The notes under the pieces: model-generated | What the model saw: the letters and a program-made list of their open reading frames with translations, nothing else | The model's database searches: none | Told to the model about the DNA's origin: nothing | Translations under genes and position numbers: made by a program | Shown: positions 9,191-18,468 of the stretch, piece by piece | Position numbering within the stretch: the stretch's first letter is position 1 | Layout: the number at the start of each line of letters is the position of its first letter | Source: JACCZX01 sp963729165 | GTDB lineage: Bacteria > Pseudomonadota > Gammaproteobacteria > Burkholderiales > Burkholderiaceae_F | DNA: 64,000 nucleotides | Direction: 5' to 3' | Assembly: GCA_963729165.1 (NCBI GenBank) | Contig: CAVSMM010000013.1 | Span: forward strand, 186,001-250,000

Positions 9191-9662
9191 ATGTTCCACA
9201 TCGTTCTGGTCGAGCCCGAGATTCCGCCCAATACCGGGAACATCATCCGACTCGCAGCGAACACCGGCGCGAAATTGCATCTCGTTTCACCGCTCGGCTT
9301 CGATCTTGACGACAGGCAGCTGCGTCGCGCCGGATTGGACTATCACGAATTCGCGGCGGTCAAGGTGCACGCAAGCTTTGAAGCCCTCGTCAGCCAGCGA
9401 GAAGCCGCCTGCCGAGCGCACGTTCGCGTTGACGACACGGGGCGCACGTCTGATAGCCGACGTTGAGTTCGCGCCGAATGACTGGTTCGTCTTCGGTAAC
9501 GAGACCGCTGGTCTGTCGGATGCCCTGCGGGAACGCTTTGCGCCGAAACAAAGAATCAGGTTGCCGATGCGACCCGGCAACCGCAGCCTGAATCTTTCCA
9601 ACGCTGTCGCTGTGGTGATCTTCGAAGCGTGGCGTCAAGCCAGCTTTTCGGGTGGAAGCTGA
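9191..9662 (+). CDS. trmL: tRNA (cytidine(34)-2'-O)-methyltransferase TrmL (one frameshift)
   Basis: SPOUT-class methyltransferase of 156 residues after repair, close to the 157 of E. coli TrmL. The N-terminus MFHIVLVEPEIPPNTGNIIRLAANTG and the C-terminal knot motifs FGNETAGL and LPMRPGNRSLNLSNAVA are family-diagnostic. TrmL methylates the wobble ribose of tRNA-Leu. The frame shifts by one extra base near 9405, between VSQREA and AERTFALTT; the 472-nt span is 3n+1. It starts directly behind comF. Confidence 0.92.
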
Positions 9663-9669
9663 GGTATCG

Positions 9670-10267
9670 CTATGTCAGCGAGATGTTGCCGTCAGCCGCA
9701 TATCTCGTGAGCGACTTAGCCAGATCGGCAGCCAATAGAGCAAGCAAACGCGTCGGCGTGTCCTCAACACGCAGCAGGTCGCGGTGCTCGCGTCTTATCA
9801 GGCCCTCGCTCGCGGCATGTTCCAGAAACTGCAGCAACGAATCAAAATAGCCTGCGACGTTCAGCAACCCGACCGGCTTGTCTTGCAGCCGCAGTTGCAG
9901 CCACGTCAGCATTTCGAACATCTCTTCGATCGTGCCGAAGCCGCCGGGCAGCGCGATAAAGGCATCGCTGCGCATCGCCATCGTCTGCTTGCGCGTATGC
10001 ATCGAGTCGACCACGATAAGCTCGGTCAATCCTTGGTGAGCGACCTCGGGCCGCATCAGGTGCTCCGGAATGACGCCGACCACGCGACCGCCGTGTGTAA
10101 GCGCTTCGTCTGCCAGCGCGCCCATGAGTCCGACATGCCCACCGCCGTACACGAGCTCGATCCCGCTTTGCGCGAGCAAGCGTGCAGTGTCGCGCGCAGC
10201 GACGCACATAGTTGTCGCGGCGGCCCGGCTGCGAACCGCAGAATACGCAGATTGCGCGGAGTTTCAC
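9670..10267 (-). CDS. LOG family protein (one frameshift)
   Basis: Lysine-decarboxylase-like fold of the LOG family, about 198 residues once repaired. Motifs are CVFCGS near the N-terminus, YGGGHVGLMG, MRSDAFIALPGGFGTIEE (PGGxGTxxE) and MHTRKQTM. Such enzymes release cytokinin bases or other nucleobases from nucleoside monophosphates. A GTG start at 10267 gives the conserved KLRAICVFCGSQPG opening; one extra base near 10205 separates it from the rest. It is convergent with trmL (7 nt) and starts 7 nt after the repaired gpsA stop. Confidence 0.86.
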
Positions 10268-10274
10268 GGCAGGC

Positions 10275-11274
10275 TCACGACAATTGCACTTCAACCTTCG
10301 GCTCGCGCGCCAGCAACGCGTGCAGCGCCTCGCGGCGGCGTCAGAGAGCGGTCGAGCACCGCGCATACGGCTTCGGTAATCGGCATGTCGACATCGAATT
10401 GGCGAGCGCGGGCGAGCACAGCGTGCGCCGAACGCACCCCCTCGGCCACGTGACCAAGTTCAGCGAGCGCCGCCTCCATCGTGCTGCCGCGCCCCAGCGC
10501 GAGTCCCACCTTCCGATTGCGCGAGAGGTCACCGGTCGCAGTCAGAATCAGATCGCCGATGCCCGTCAGGCCGGTAAATGTCTCGGCGCGCGCGCCGAGG
10601 GCAACCCCAAGGCGAGTGATCTCGGCCAGGCCACGCGTAATCAACGCGGCACGTGCATTGAGGCCGAGCTCGAGTGCGTCCGAGATGCCGGTGGCGATTG
10701 CCATCACGTTCTTGACGGCGCCGCCGACCTCCACGCCCGCTACATCGTCGGTCGAATAAATTCGAAGCGCACCACCATGCAAGGCCTCGTGACCCGTTCG
10801 CAAAATTCGGGCGCGCCTGCGATCGTCAGAGCGGTGGGCAAGCCGCACGCGACCTCGATCGCGAAGCTCGGTCCCGAAAGCGGTCCTACGTCTGGCGTGA
10901 TCGCCCAGTTGCTCGCGCACGACTTGGTGCGGGAGCTGCCCACTCGATTGTTCAAACCCTTTGCATAACCAAACCAACGGCGCATCTGCGGAGATGGCGG
11001 TGACGTCACCGACAACCGACCGCAGCGCGTCCGTCGGCGTTGCTATCAGTGTCAGACCACCGGCGCTATGCCGAACGGCGGCGCCTAGATCGTCTGTGAC
11101 TTGAAGTGTCTCGGGCAACGACAGCGTCGGCAAGTACCGGGCGTTCACGCGCTCGAGCCTGAGGTGCGCGCACTGTTCGCGGTCTCTTGCGTACAGCATC
11201 ACCGAATGCCGCGCGCTGAGCGCAGCCGCAATCGCAGTGCCCCACGCGCCCGCGCCGAGCACCGCAACGTTCAA
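10275..11274 (-). CDS. gpsA: Glycerol-3-phosphate dehydrogenase [NAD(P)+] (three frameshifts)
   Basis: GpsA, 332 residues after repair, the family's usual length. The N-terminal Rossmann motif VLGAGAWGTAIA, the WLCKGFEQ strand, GPSFAIEVACGLPTA, and the catalytic-domain VGGAVKNVMAIATG and TGIGDLILT are all present. It makes sn-glycerol-3-phosphate for phospholipids. The stretch 10770-10920 reads in a different frame (two compensating shifts), and an extra C near 10335 displaces the true C-terminus, which ends KVEVQLS at 10275. The only sensible start is a TTG at 11274, 22 nt after secB. Confidence 0.9.
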
Positions 11275-11296
11275 GCCAACTGCTCGGTTAGCGCAA

Positions 11297-11824
11297 TTAC
11301 GCGCTGGCGACGCCGTTGCCGGTAGCGCTGACGGCCGGCGTGGCACCCGCCTGCTGCTGCATCGCCGCCATCTTCTGCGAATAAAAAGCCTCGAAGTTGA
11401 TCTCGGCAAGATGGATCGCGGGCAAGCCGGTACGCGATATCAAGTCCGCAATGTTGGCGCGCAGGTAGGGATAAATAATCCCCGGACAGACGACGCCGAG
11501 CACCGGTCCCATCTGTTCGCTGTTGAGATTGCGGATTTCGAAAATGCCGCCCTGCTTGCCTTCGACCAGGAACAGGACCTTGTCCTTGACCTTCGCTGTT
11601 GCGGTCACGCGTACAACGACCTCGTGTACAGCATCGATCACCGGAGTGTTGCTGACTTCCAACTGAATATCGACGGAAGGTGCTTCAGCCTCCAGAAAAA
11701 TACGTGGCGCGTGCGGCATCTCGAGCGACGCATCCTTCAGGTAGACGCGCTGCAGCTGAAATACCGGAGCTTGTTCTGCGCCGGTGGGGCCGGCAGCGCC
11801 GATCGCGGGGGTGGTATCAGTCAT
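11297..11824 (-). CDS. secB: Protein-export chaperone SecB
   Basis: A 175-residue protein with the SecB core (PVFQLQRVYLKDASLE, FLVEGKQGGIFEIRN, CPGIIYPYLRANIADL). SecB holds preproteins unfolded and hands them to SecA; it works as a cytoplasmic tetramer. Its neighbours grxC and gpsA are the same as in E. coli (grxC-secB-gpsA), so the identity is firm. Reading frame intact, ATG start. Confidence 0.97.
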   Translation of the reverse strand: MTDTTPAIGAAGPTGAEQAPVFQLQRVYLKDASLEMPHAPRIFLEAEAPSVDIQLEVSNTPVIDAVHEVVVRVTATAKVKDKVLFLVEGKQGGIFEIRNLNSEQMGPVLGVVCPGIIYPYLRANIADLISRTGLPAIHLAEINFEAFYSQKMAAMQQQAGATPAVSATGNGVASA

Positions 11825-11835
11825 TAGGTTCCTTG

Positions 11836-12096
11836 TTACGCCGCGAGCAGTTGAGTGAGCTTGCCGGCTCGGTCCAGCGCTGATAAATCGTCGAATCCGC
11901 CGACGTGCGTGTCGCCAATAAAAATCTGCGGCACCGTGCGGCGCCCGGTGCGAGTCGTCATTTCGTCGCGGCGCGCCGGCTCCAGATCGACCCTGACCTT
12001 TTCAATATCGATAACACCGCGTGCCTTCAGCAGCGCTTCGGCGCGCTCGCAAAACGGGCATGTCCCGGTGCTGTACATGATGATGTGCGCGGTCAT
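11836..12096 (-). CDS. grxC: Glutaredoxin 3
   Basis: An 86-residue glutaredoxin with the redox centre CPFC (residues 13-16), the TVPQIFIGD cis-proline loop and the GG(F)DDL glutathione-binding end. It reduces disulfides with glutathione in the cytoplasm. The ATG at 12096 is chosen because the typical MxxIxMYSTGTCPFC opening follows. It precedes secB by 11 nt and follows the rhodanese gene by 10 nt, forming a rhodanese-grxC-secB-gpsA operon. Confidence 0.95.
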   Translation of the reverse strand: MTAHIIMYSTGTCPFCERAEALLKARGVIDIEKVRVDLEPARRDEMTTRTGRRTVPQIFIGDTHVGGFDDLSALDRAGKLTQLLAA

Positions 12097-12106
12097 TCCA
12101 CCTCTG

Positions 12107-12508
12107 TCATGTTCTGATCGGTAGTCCCGCTTCGCGCCACGCCGCAAGCCCGCCCGCCAGAACAAATACCTCGTTAAATCCGTTGGACCGCAACTGCGCC
12201 GCCGCGCTCCCTGCCGCACGACCATTCGCACAGACGACGATCACCGGTTTGTCTTTTTTCAGCGCACCGGCGCCGTCTTTCAGCTTATCCGGCGGCAAAT
12301 TGCGTGCGTTCGGCAACGAGCCTTTCGCAAACTCCTCCGGCGGTCGAATGTCGACGATCGTCGCGTTCTTTCCGTTGATCAGCTGTGTCACCTGCAGCGT
12401 CGTTAAAGCGGGTCCAGATACTCGGGTCCGCACCATCGGCCATAGCAACATCGCGCCGCTGAAAAACGCGATCGAAATCAAGAAAATGTTTTCAACCAGG
12501 AACTGCAC
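12107..12508 (-). CDS. Membrane-anchored rhodanese-like protein
   Basis: A 133-residue protein with an N-terminal membrane helix (about 6-25) and one rhodanese domain. The active loop is CANGRAAG with the catalytic Cys near residue 91, so it is likely an active sulfurtransferase. It is the equivalent of E. coli YibN, which also precedes grxC-secB-gpsA. Reading frame intact. Confidence 0.92.
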   Translation of the reverse strand: MQFLVENIFLISIAFFSGAMLLWPMVRTRVSGPALTTLQVTQLINGKNATIVDIRPPEEFAKGSLPNARNLPPDKLKDGAGALKKDKPVIVVCANGRAAGSAAAQLRSNGFNEVFVLAGGLAAWREAGLPIRT

Positions 12509-12542
12509 GGAAAGGGACGAGCCGGCGACGAAGGGCGCGAAT

Positions 12543-12550
12543 TATAGAAT
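12543..12550 (+). promoter_or_regulatory. Candidate -10 element for gpmA
   Basis: TATAGAAT lies in the 72-nt divergent gap between the rhodanese gene and gpmA. No good -35 hexamer is visible 17 bp upstream. Transcription from it would begin near 12557, at an upstream in-frame ATG. Confidence 0.35.
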
Positions 12551-12580
12551 AGGCTGATGCACGATCCGAAGCGCGAGCCG

Positions 12581-13333
12581 ATGTACAAACTGGTGCTGCT
12601 GCGTCACGGCGAGAGCCAGTGGAATCTCGAGAATCGCTTTACCGGCTGGACCGACGTCGATCTGACCGAAAACGGCCGTCGTGAAGCACAAGCAGCGGGC
12701 GAGTTGCTGCGCCTCGAAGGGTTTACGTTCGATATCGCGTACACCTCCGTGCTGAGACGCGCCATACGCACACTTTGGATCGTGCTTGATGTGCTCGACC
12801 TGATGTGGCTGCCGGTCGTGCACAGCTGGCGCCTGAATGAACGCCATTACGGAGCGCTGCAGGGGCTTAACAAAGCCGAAACCGCGGCGAAGTTCGGTGA
12901 AGAACAAGTCTTAAAGTGGCGTCGAGCCTACGCGGTCGCACCGGATCCGCTCCCGCCTTCTGATCCGCGGCGTATTCGCGACGACCGACGTTACAAACAC
13001 GTGCTGCCCGACGAGATGCCAGTCACCGAAAGCTTGAAGGACACCGTCGCGCGCGTGATTCCGTTCTGGAATGATTCGATCGTCCCGGCGATCCTGCGCG
13101 ACCGGCGCGTTCTGGTCACCGCGCATGGCAATTCGCTGCGAGCGCTGATCAAGCATCTGGACCGCTTGACCGATGAGGAAATCGTCGATCTCAATGTTCC
13201 GACCGCGCGTCCGCTAGTCTATGAGCTCGATTCCGAACTCAACCCAATCCGGCACTATTACCTTGGCGACGCCGTCGAAATCGAGCGTGCGACGCAAGCA
13301 GTGGCGGCACAGGGTCGGGCAGGGAAAGGGTAA
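12581..13333 (+). CDS. gpmA: 2,3-bisphosphoglycerate-dependent phosphoglycerate mutase
   Basis: A 250-residue glycolytic enzyme interconverting 3- and 2-phosphoglycerate. The catalytic histidine lies in LVLLRHGES, and further motifs are GWTDVDLTENG, ERHYGALQGLNK and VTAHGNSLRALI. I chose the ATG at 12581 because it matches the usual start; an in-frame ATG at 12557 would add eight residues and could be the first base of the transcript. Reading frame intact. No envC-like gene lies between this and ctpA. Confidence 0.96.
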   Translation: MYKLVLLRHGESQWNLENRFTGWTDVDLTENGRREAQAAGELLRLEGFTFDIAYTSVLRRAIRTLWIVLDVLDLMWLPVVHSWRLNERHYGALQGLNKAETAAKFGEEQVLKWRRAYAVAPDPLPPSDPRRIRDDRRYKHVLPDEMPVTESLKDTVARVIPFWNDSIVPAILRDRRVLVTAHGNSLRALIKHLDRLTDEEIVDLNVPTARPLVYELDSELNPIRHYYLGDAVEIERATQAVAAQGRAGKG

Positions 13334-13417
13334 ACACGGCGCAACCCGCTTTCAGCCGAGCGGAACGTATATCCGGGGATGGGTGTCCGACACACGGTTA
13401 GGGCATCGGCACGACGG

Positions 13418-13444
13418 TTGCAGTCGGTGTTGCGAGCCTATACT
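13418..13444 (+). promoter_or_regulatory. Candidate promoter for ctpA
   Basis: TTGCAG (13418-13423) and TATACT (13439-13444) are separated by 15 bp, shorter than ideal. They sit in the 216-nt gap between gpmA and ctpA, which otherwise shows no gene. Confidence 0.4.
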
Positions 13445-13549
13445 TTGAAGTGGGTTTGCAAGAGCGGCCATTTGCTTCGCTCGGGCAGTTTGCAGCGCGC
13501 TAGTGTGTAGTTGACGAACTAAGCGACAAACGTCGAATTTGGGGGTGGC

Positions 13550-15022
13550 ATGGCTGGCAGGGCTCGTGGTTTCGCACTCATCGGAGTCGGCGCGGTTGCC
13601 GGCGTGCTGGTCAGCGTGGGCATCTCCGCCTATGCGTTCCGCGACACGCGCGGACCGATCCCGCTAGAAGAGATTCGCTCCTTCACCGACGTGTTTGGCG
13701 CGGTGAAGGCCAACTACGTCGAGCCCGTCGACGACAAGAAACTGATGCACGAGGCGATCTCGGGCATGCTTGCCGGACTCGATCCGCACTCGGCGTACCT
13801 CGACGCCGACGCATTCAAGGATATGCAGAGCGATATCCAGGGCGAATTTGGCGGTCTGGGTATAGAAGTCGGCGCCGAGGAAGGCATCATCAAAGTGATT
13901 GCGCCGATCGACGACACGCCGGCGGCTCGTGCAGGTATCAAGGCGGGCGATCTGATCATCAAGATCGACGACAAGGTCACACGCGGGCTGACATTGCCCG
14001 AGGCGGTCAAGCTGATGCGCGGCAAGCCGCGCACGCCAATCACGCTGATCATCGCTCGCAAGGGCGAGGACAAGCCACTCGAGTTCAAGCTGGTGCGCGA
14101 CGTGATTCGTGTGCAGTCGGTGAAATCGAAAATGATCGAGCCGGGATACGGCTTCATCCGCGTTTCGCAGTTCAAGGAAAAGACCGTCGACGACCTCGTG
14201 AAGCACGTCAACGATCTGTACAAACAGGGCCCGCTGAAAGGCCTCGTCCTGGATATTCGCAACGATCCGGGTGGCCTGCTGCATTCGGCGGTGGGCGTAT
14301 CGGCGGCGTTTTTGCCGGCCAAGGCGCTGGTCGTTTCGACCGACGGCCGCACCGACGATGCGCGCCGCAAGTTTGTAGCCGCTCCTGAAGACTATTTGCG
14401 CGGACGCGGCGAAGACATTCTGACGAAGCTGCCGCCGCAGGCGAAGACCGTGCCGTTGATCGTACTGGTCAATGGCGCTTCAGCGTCGGCATCCGAAATC
14501 GTCGCGGGCGCTCTGCAGGACCATAAGCGTGCAGTCGTGCTCGGCACGCAGACGTTCGGCAAAGGTTCAGTGCAAACGATCATTCCGCTGCGTGTCGATG
14601 GCGATAGCCCGGCAGCGATCAAGCTCACCACTGCGCGTTACTACACGCCGAAGGGCCGTTCGATCCAAGCCAAGGGCATCGTCCCCGACTTCCTGGTCGA
14701 AGACACGCCGGAAGGCAACTTCGCCGGATTCAATGTGCGTGAAGCGGATCTGGTCCGGCATCTGGAAAGCGCCAAGGTCGAGGATGCGACCCGTGCGGCG
14801 ACGGTACCCGGTGCAGCGGCTCCGCGCGGCTCAGCGACACCGAGTGCGGCTCCGGTCAAGCCGATCGACGGCAAAGCGGTTTCTCCGAAGCGTTACGACT
14901 GGGGCGCGCCGGAGGATTACCAGCTGCTGCAGGCGATCAATCATTTAAAGGGCAAGCCGGTTGAAATTGCCAAGCCAAAGCCCGATAGCGTCGCGACCAC
15001 CAACGCGGTGCCTGCGCGCTAG
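13550..15022 (+). CDS. ctpA: C-terminal processing protease (S41 family)
   Basis: A 490-residue periplasmic serine protease with an N-terminal signal-anchor (about 7-30), a PDZ domain (about 100-180) and the S41 catalytic domain. The nucleophilic Ser lies in GASASASEI (residues 309-317) and the general-base Lys in FGKGS (Lys338). It trims or degrades envelope proteins from their C-termini. The start is preceded by GGGGGTGG. A strong terminator follows. Reading frame intact. Confidence 0.95.
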   Translation: MAGRARGFALIGVGAVAGVLVSVGISAYAFRDTRGPIPLEEIRSFTDVFGAVKANYVEPVDDKKLMHEAISGMLAGLDPHSAYLDADAFKDMQSDIQGEFGGLGIEVGAEEGIIKVIAPIDDTPAARAGIKAGDLIIKIDDKVTRGLTLPEAVKLMRGKPRTPITLIIARKGEDKPLEFKLVRDVIRVQSVKSKMIEPGYGFIRVSQFKEKTVDDLVKHVNDLYKQGPLKGLVLDIRNDPGGLLHSAVGVSAAFLPAKALVVSTDGRTDDARRKFVAAPEDYLRGRGEDILTKLPPQAKTVPLIVLVNGASASASEIVAGALQDHKRAVVLGTQTFGKGSVQTIIPLRVDGDSPAAIKLTTARYYTPKGRSIQAKGIVPDFLVEDTPEGNFAGFNVREADLVRHLESAKVEDATRAATVPGAAAPRGSATPSAAPVKPIDGKAVSPKRYDWGAPEDYQLLQAINHLKGKPVEIAKPKPDSVATTNAVPAR

Positions 15023-15042
15023 ACAAGTAACAGACACAATGA

Positions 15043-15070
15043 CGGGCCGCACTGCGGCCCGTTTTTGTTT
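15043..15070 (+). terminator. Rho-independent terminator after ctpA
   Basis: A perfect stem CGGGCCGC / GCGGCCCG with loop ACT is followed directly by a T-rich run (TTTTTGTTT). The run ends at the base before the moeB start codon. Confidence 0.88.
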
Positions 15071-15845
15071 ATGACCGATGTTCAATTGAACGACAGTCAG
15101 CTACTGCGCTACTCGCGCCATATTCTGCTGAACGAGATCGGCATCGAAGGCCAACAGAGGATTCGGACAGCGCGGATGCTCGTCATCGGCGCGGGCGGCC
15201 TCGGGTCGCCCGCCGCCTACTACCTCGCCTCGGCCGGAGTCGCGTCAATCGTCCTGGTCGACGGCGACGCCGTCGATCTGACCAACCTGCAGCGACAGAT
15301 CCTGCACACGACCGAGCGCGTTGGAATACTCGAAGGCGCACTCCGGCCAAGTCGCGTTGCAAGCGATCAACCCGGAGGTCGAGGTCACGCCAGTCGCGCA
15401 ACGCGTCGACGCCAACGCCCTTGACGAATTGGTTAAAGACGCGACGATCGTTCTCGATTGCTCAGATAACTTCGCGACACGCCACGCAACGAATCGGGCT
15501 TGCGTTGCACACCGCAAACCGCTGGTGTCCGGTGCGGCGATCCGGTTCGACGGTCAGATCGCGGTGTTCGATTTGCGCTCGGCCAAGTCCCCGTGTTACG
15601 CGTGCCTGTTTCCCCCGGGCAGTGGCGAAGCTGAGGGTGTGGACGAGCTTTGCTCGACGATGGGCGTGTTCGCACCGCTGACCGGGATGATCGGCACGAT
15701 GCAGGCCGGCGAAGCGCTGAAGCTCGCCGCCGGCATCGGCGAGACGCTACATGGTCAATTAGCGATGCTCGACGCCCTGACGATGCGATGGCACACGGTG
15801 CGCGTAACGCGCGATCCGGCGTGTCCGGTGTGTGCCGGCCGCTAG
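15071..15845 (+). CDS. moeB: HesA/MoeB/ThiF family adenylyltransferase (one frameshift)
   Basis: E1-like enzyme of about 257 residues that adenylates the C-terminal glycine of MoaD- or ThiS-type sulfur carriers. Visible motifs are the nucleotide loop VIGAGGLGSPAAYYLA, DGDAVDLTNLQRQ, the CYAC and CPVC zinc pairs, and DELCSTMGVFAPL before the crossover loop. Near 15326 a duplicated A (GGAATAC for GGATAC) shifts the frame between TERVG and YSKAHSGQVALQAINP; the 775-nt span is 3n+1. The ATG has no Shine-Dalgarno because the preceding bases are terminator sequence. MoeB and ThiF cannot be told apart here. Confidence 0.88.
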
Positions 15846-15848
15846 AGA

Positions 15849-16442
15849 TTAGCCGACCAGCGCGGGCATCTGAACATCGAGCGCCTCGCCGGGCGCCTTG
15901 CGAAATCCGCTCTTTGCGAATCGGTGCCAGCAGCCAAGTACGAAGGCCAGTACCAGCGCCGCGCGGGCGCCCGCGTCAAAGGATTCCGGCAGCTCGTGGT
16001 CGCCGACCGCGACTTTGAAGCTCTGCTTGATCGACGCTTCGATGCGCTCGAACAGCTGATTCATGCGCTCCTGCAGACGCTCGTTCTCGTTGACCAGCGC
16101 GTCGCCGATCAGAACGCGGGTCATGCCGCGATTGGTCTGGGCAAAGTCAAGCAGCATGCTGATCATCGCGCGCACCTGTTTAAGGCCCGACGTCTCCTCG
16201 GTGCTGATCTTGTTGATCAGGCCAAAAATCGTCGTTTCGATGAATTCGATCAGGCCCTCAAACATTTGGGCCTTGCTGGCGAAGTGCCGGTACAGCGCCG
16301 CTTCGGACACATCGAGCCGCGCCGCTAACGCCGCCGTGGTCACTTTTTCGCCCTTGGGCTCCTCGAGCATCGAGGCAAGCATCTGCAAGATTTGCAGCCT
16401 GCGGGCACCGGGTTTACGCGGGCCTTGCGTAGGAATGTCCAT
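15849..16442 (-). CDS. slmA: Nucleoid occlusion factor SlmA-like TetR regulator
   Basis: A 197-residue TetR-fold protein (E. coli SlmA has 198). The N-terminal helix-turn-helix reads TTAALAARLDVSEAALYRHFASKAQMF, and the remainder matches SlmA's FtsZ-interacting domain (LIEFIETTIFGLINKI). SlmA binds DNA away from the terminus and blocks FtsZ ring assembly over the nucleoid. The ATG at 16442 was chosen for its fit to the family start. It is convergent with moeB, only 3 nt apart. Confidence 0.9.
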   Translation of the reverse strand: MDIPTQGPRKPGARRLQILQMLASMLEEPKGEKVTTAALAARLDVSEAALYRHFASKAQMFEGLIEFIETTIFGLINKISTEETSGLKQVRAMISMLLDFAQTNRGMTRVLIGDALVNENERLQERMNQLFERIEASIKQSFKVAVGDHELPESFDAGARAALVLAFVLGCWHRFAKSGFRKAPGEALDVQMPALVG

Positions 16443-16614
16443 GAGGACCCGTCGCCTGAGTTGAACTGTCCGGAGTGGGAACAACTGGTCGGCCAGCCGA
16501 CCGACGTGAAGGCATACTATCTTACAAACCCGCGCCTGCGAACACTTTCGCGCTCGGCTAAAGGGCGGAAGTAGGCGGGAATCTCGGCCCGGATGATCGC
16601 TTTGGCTAACGCCC

Positions 16615-18468
16615 TTAGCGGAAATTGCAGAAGCAGTACGAGATGCCGGCCAGCGGATTTTCGCGCGCGCCAAAGAGCAGCTCGAGGTCGCGCTTCACCG
16701 CACCCCCGTTGGAGCCCAGGCCGAGCATCATCGCGTCGATTCCAAGCCCGCTTTTTACCGCGGCGGCTATCCGACCAAACAACAGTGCCAGATAACGGTT
16801 GAGCCCACGCGGCTCGGGCTCGACATACTCAAGCCGATACCCTTCGCCCAGATTCGCCCGCCGGGCCGCGCTCTTGATCGCAACGTCGATTCCGCCGAGG
16901 GAGTCAACCAGCCCTCGTTCCTTCGCCTGCGCCCCGGTCCAGACCCGGCCCTGCGCGACCTCGTTGATCTTCTCGGGCGTGGAGTTGCGGCGCTCAGCGA
17001 CAAGGCCGATGAACTCGCGATAGTTCGAGTTGACGACCAGCTCCAGCGTCTGCGCGAGTCGCTTATCAACCGGCCGTCGCAGGTCGGTCGCGCCGGCGAG
17101 CCAGGTCGTCGACACGCCGTCGACGTTGATGCCCAGCTTCTCCATTGAGCCCTCGAAGGTCGGCAACAGGCCGAATACGCCAATCGATCCGGTAATCGTG
17201 GCCTCATCGGCCACCACTTCGTCGGCCCCCATCGCGATCCAATAGCCACCCGACGCCGCGACATCACCTAGCGACGCGACCACGGGTTTGCCGGCCTTAC
17301 GTGTCAGATCGAGCTGTTCGCGAATGATCTCAGAGGCTTGCACCAGTCCACCGGGTGAATCGACTCGCAACACCAACGCCTTGATGGCGTCGTCCTGCCG
17401 CGCGCGCTGAATCAGCTCGACCATGGTGCGCGCACCGACGCGTCCCTGTTGCGCGTCACCATTGGTGATTTCGCCCTGCGCGACAATGACGCCCACCGCA
17501 TCGCCGCCAAGCGGCTGCCGATGGCGGCGCGCATACGAATACAGCGAGACCTGGCGGAACGTTTCGCTGTCTTCATCGCTACGCGGCGCGCCGGTTTGAA
17601 GCAACTGAGCGCGAAACTGGTCGCGCGTTTTCAGCCCGTCGACCAGCTTTTCATTCATCGCCAGCCGAGCGATGTCCCCTTCGGCGGCGGCCAGTCGCTG
17701 CGGCAGATCCGCGATCACGGCGCCTACGGTTCCAGGCTTCAGCTTCCGAACACGCTCGACATCACCGGTCCACGTCGACCACAGGCCGTTGAGTAACAAC
17801 GAATCGGCCTCCTTCGCCTCGGGCGTGGCGCCGGTGCGCGTAAACGGCTCCGAAAAACTCTTGTAGCGCCCCGCCTGATATGCGTTCACCTTCACGCCGA
17901 GCTTGTCTAACAGCGTCTTGTAGTAGCCACGCGTGCCCTCGAGTCCGCGGACAGCGAGGGCCCCGGCGGGATGCAGGTAGAGCTCGTTCGCGTATGACGC
18001 AAGGTAGTACTGCCCCTGCCCGTAATTCTCGCCCCACGCATACACCGGCTTGCCCGTCGCCTTGAAACGCTCGAGCGCGGCACCGATCTCACGCAACGTA
18101 GCGATACCGGCACCACGCATTTCATCGAGCACCAGAACCGCACGCGTGATTTGTGGGTCCTTGGCGGCGGCATCGATCGCGGCCAGGACGTCTCGCACCC
18201 GGGTTTCGAAACGCTGCTCACCGAGCGCCTCGGCTACAGCCGCCTCCCGCGGACCGATCGTGTATTCCTCGACGATATCGCCCTGCAGGTTGAGGACCAG
18301 CGCAGTGTCAGGCCCCACCGCAGCCGGTCCATCGCCTGTAAACCACGCTACCAGCAGCACCGCGACGATCGCAAAGAACAGGACGTTGAAGATCAACTGC
18401 CGCGTGAAATTGAGAAAGCCCCATAGCCCGCGGAATAAGCGACGAAAAAAGCCTGGTCGATCAGCCAT
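16615..18468 (-). CDS. sppA: Signal peptide peptidase SppA, 67K type
   Basis: A 617-residue inner-membrane serine protease with one N-terminal helix (about 23-43) and two tandem ClpP-fold domains. The catalytic Lys is in AGRYKSFSEPFTR in the first half and the Ser in DVAASGGYWIAMGADE in the second. It degrades cleaved signal peptides. Its ATG overlaps the end of argB by 8 nt. Reading frame intact. Confidence 0.95.
   Translation of the reverse strand: MADRPGFFRRLFRGLWGFLNFTRQLIFNVLFFAIVAVLLVAWFTGDGPAAVGPDTALVLNLQGDIVEEYTIGPREAAVAEALGEQRFETRVRDVLAAIDAAAKDPQITRAVLVLDEMRGAGIATLREIGAALERFKATGKPVYAWGENYGQGQYYLASYANELYLHPAGALAVRGLEGTRGYYKTLLDKLGVKVNAYQAGRYKSFSEPFTRTGATPEAKEADSLLLNGLWSTWTGDVERVRKLKPGTVGAVIADLPQRLAAAEGDIARLAMNEKLVDGLKTRDQFRAQLLQTGAPRSDEDSETFRQVSLYSYARRHRQPLGGDAVGVIVAQGEITNGDAQQGRVGARTMVELIQRARQDDAIKALVLRVDSPGGLVQASEIIREQLDLTRKAGKPVVASLGDVAASGGYWIAMGADEVVADEATITGSIGVFGLLPTFEGSMEKLGINVDGVSTTWLAGATDLRRPVDKRLAQTLELVVNSNYREFIGLVAERRNSTPEKINEVAQGRVWTGAQAKERGLVDSLGGIDVAIKSAARRANLGEGYRLEYVEPEPRGLNRYLALLFGRIAAAVKSGLGIDAMMLGLGSNGGAVKRDLELLFGARENPLAGISYCFCNFR

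Noticed and set aside
13334..13549. Search for an envC-type gene between gpmA and ctpA
   Set aside because: The gap is only 216 nt and has no open frame with peptidase motifs; the gene is simply not here.
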